NCBI RefSeq assembly: GCF_964199755.1
Contig: NC_133897.1
Coordinates: 18,094,492-18,158,491, forward strand
Source of the DNA: Larus michahellis
Lineage: Eukaryota; Chordata; Aves; Charadriiformes; Laridae
Length of the DNA stretch: 64,000 nt
Direction: 5' to 3'
Within the stretch, counting starts at the first letter, position 1; each line of letters opens with the position of its first letter. This document shows positions 62,600 through 64,000 of the stretch, piece by piece. A program made the position numbers and the translations under genes. The notes under the pieces were generated by a model, which made no database searches, had not been told where the DNA came from, and saw nothing but the letters and a program-made list of their open reading frames with translations.

Positions 62600-64000
62600 A
62601 AAAAGCCACGTTTATTTTGTAGTAGCAATAGTTTCTTTTTTATTTTTAATATACTTTAGGAAACAATATACAAAGCTGAGCTTTGCCACCATTTTCAAAC
62701 GGTGGGTTGCTCCAATTACACAAATTCAGCGTTTTGTGATGGTTAAGAACAGCAGTCAGCACCAGACTTAAACAGTTAGCTACAACACAAACATCCTTCG
62801 AAATGAAATGTCATAATATCAAGACAGGTAAACCAGGAGTTAACATATGACAACTGTTGGGGAGGTGTCTTAAATCATTCTTGTTGAATTTTATATTTCA
62901 TTAAATATTTTATACACATTTTCCTGTTTACAAGTTTTAAACAAAACCTCCCTTGAGGAATTATTTAAGTACAAAAATGTTCAACAAGAACAGTTCTAAT
63001 AAAGAGTCCCCAAACAGACCAAATTTTAATATGTGTTGACCAAAGGAAATGAAAACCAGTGTTTCTTTGTTTTAACATGTTTATTACAACAGATACAATT
63101 CACATCTGACTAGCTTTTTTTTTTTCTTCTTTCCCCTCCCACAACCATGTTAACATGTTCATTGGGCTATTTCCTTATATTTGAGCAAGTAATGTACTTT
63201 CAGCACACATGCCCAGCAGTACTAGAAGTCCATTCTTACAGGGTGCAAATGGAAATACGTTTCAATAATTTATACAAACAAGTGGGTTATGCTCAATCAC
63301 TGCAATTTTAAGCTACTGTACACAGGAATGAAAAGATTATAGAAAAAGTGCCATAGCAACAGTGCCTTAAGAAAAGAGAAAATTAGAAGCATTAAAAAAC
63401 TGATAAAATCAGATTTAGGATTTCACGGGGAAATGGAACACAGAAAATGAAAAACATTTCTCTGTAAAACAGAAATGGAGAAGCACTGCTCTCGATTCGG
63501 TGCAAGTGTGGAAACAGTTGTTTCATGGTATTTTGTACATTACCCAAATTGTTGCAGCCTTAGACACAGATCGCCTGGCGCTTGCATTGAATTTTAGGAA
63601 ATGCAAGATTTCTGAATGATAAATTAACTAAAAAAAAAAAAAGAAAAGAAAAAAAAAAAGAAAGCTAATTTTGCAGACAGGTTTACATGTAAAAGGCTAG
63701 GTATTTAGCCACCTCAGCATTGATTAGTTTTGGATGTCTAAGCTCTGATACACATGGCTTCCCATGGCTTCACTCTACAAAACATATTTACAACGTGAAG
63801 AATACATCTACAAGAAATCTACATTTCAAGGGTTTTACAAATCATTCTTGTATCTTTCCCCTGAATTTGACTCCCTCCTGTCCCCTTCCCCATGTCAACT
63901 TTTTTTCTGCCCAGCTCAACGGTCCAAAGTCTACTCAAATGCAGCTCAAAAGTGTTAAGACTGGGCATCAGTTTAATAGTTCCTGTACTCAAAACCATGT
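62600..64000 (-). other. Possible 3' UTR of a minus-strand gene entering from the right (WAC by synteny)
   Basis: AT-rich, repeat-poor sequence with several minus-strand AATAAA signals (63085-63080, 62644-62639, 62616-62611), T-rich downstream elements and no open reading frame of note. In mammals WAC lies directly upstream of BAMBI on the same strand, so its 3' end is expected here. No WAC coding residues are visible in the window, so the gene name is inference only. Confidence 0.35.
63080..63085 (-). terminator. Candidate polyadenylation signal AATAAA
   Basis: TTTATT on the plus strand inside the context AACATGTTTATTACAAC. It is the first of at least three AATAAA signals in the presumed 3' UTR, so alternative poly(A) sites are possible if the UTR call is right. 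Confidence 0.3.

Noticed and set aside
1..64000. Search for CRISPR arrays, insertion sequences, integrases, phage or bacterial operons
   Set aside because: None seen. The intron-containing vertebrate gene, CpG islands and microsatellites identify eukaryotic chromosomal DNA.

Overview
This is vertebrate nuclear DNA with one clearly supported protein-coding gene in 64 kb: a complete, three-exon, minus-strand BAMBI (BMP and activin membrane-bound inhibitor), coding between 29322 and 33569. The spliced protein is 261 residues with intact splice sites, start, stop, transmembrane segment and receptor-type cysteine pattern. The organism is probably a bird or other sauropsid. The reasons are the near-avian form of the BAMBI protein as I remember it, compact spacing, no Alu/B1-type or long LINE sequence that I can recognise, and several short relics resembling old amniote repeats. 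The bird assignment is inference and was not checked by search.

Layout. Positions 1 to about 28.99 kb are non-coding DNA downstream of BAMBI. They hold a degenerate 16-bp minisatellite (6321-6706), a long GGAA microsatellite (18545-18763), C-tract clusters and scattered homopolymers. BAMBI runs right to left: 3' UTR and poly(A) signal (29009-29321), exon 3, a 433-bp intron 2, exon 2, a 3.0-kb intron 1, exon 1, then a 5' UTR free of upstream ATGs and a CCAAT/TATA-like promoter inside a CpG island (about 32.93-34.25 kb). From 34.3 to 40.2 kb, upstream of BAMBI, four perfect ATTTGCAT octamers lie within 3.4 kb. A second, orphan CpG island (38.98-40.17 kb) carries a perfect CTCF core motif. From 40.2 to 62.6 kb the sequence is non-coding, with a tRNA-like relic (48419-48490) and a pair of adjacent perfect palindromes (59612-59658). 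The last 1.4 kb is AT-rich and looks like the 3' UTR of a minus-strand gene entering from the right. WAC is the expected neighbour by amniote synteny, but no coding sequence is visible.

How it fits together. BAMBI is a pseudoreceptor that dampens BMP/activin/TGF-beta signalling. A broadly expressed gene to the right (probably WAC) and BAMBI would be separated by the CTCF-bearing orphan CpG island, while the octamer/SOX-motif DNA at 35-39 kb is the best local candidate for BAMBI enhancers. I found no operon-like, mobile, defence or other novel multi-gene system. The interesting material is regulatory and structural, and most of it needs computed conservation or experimental data to confirm.
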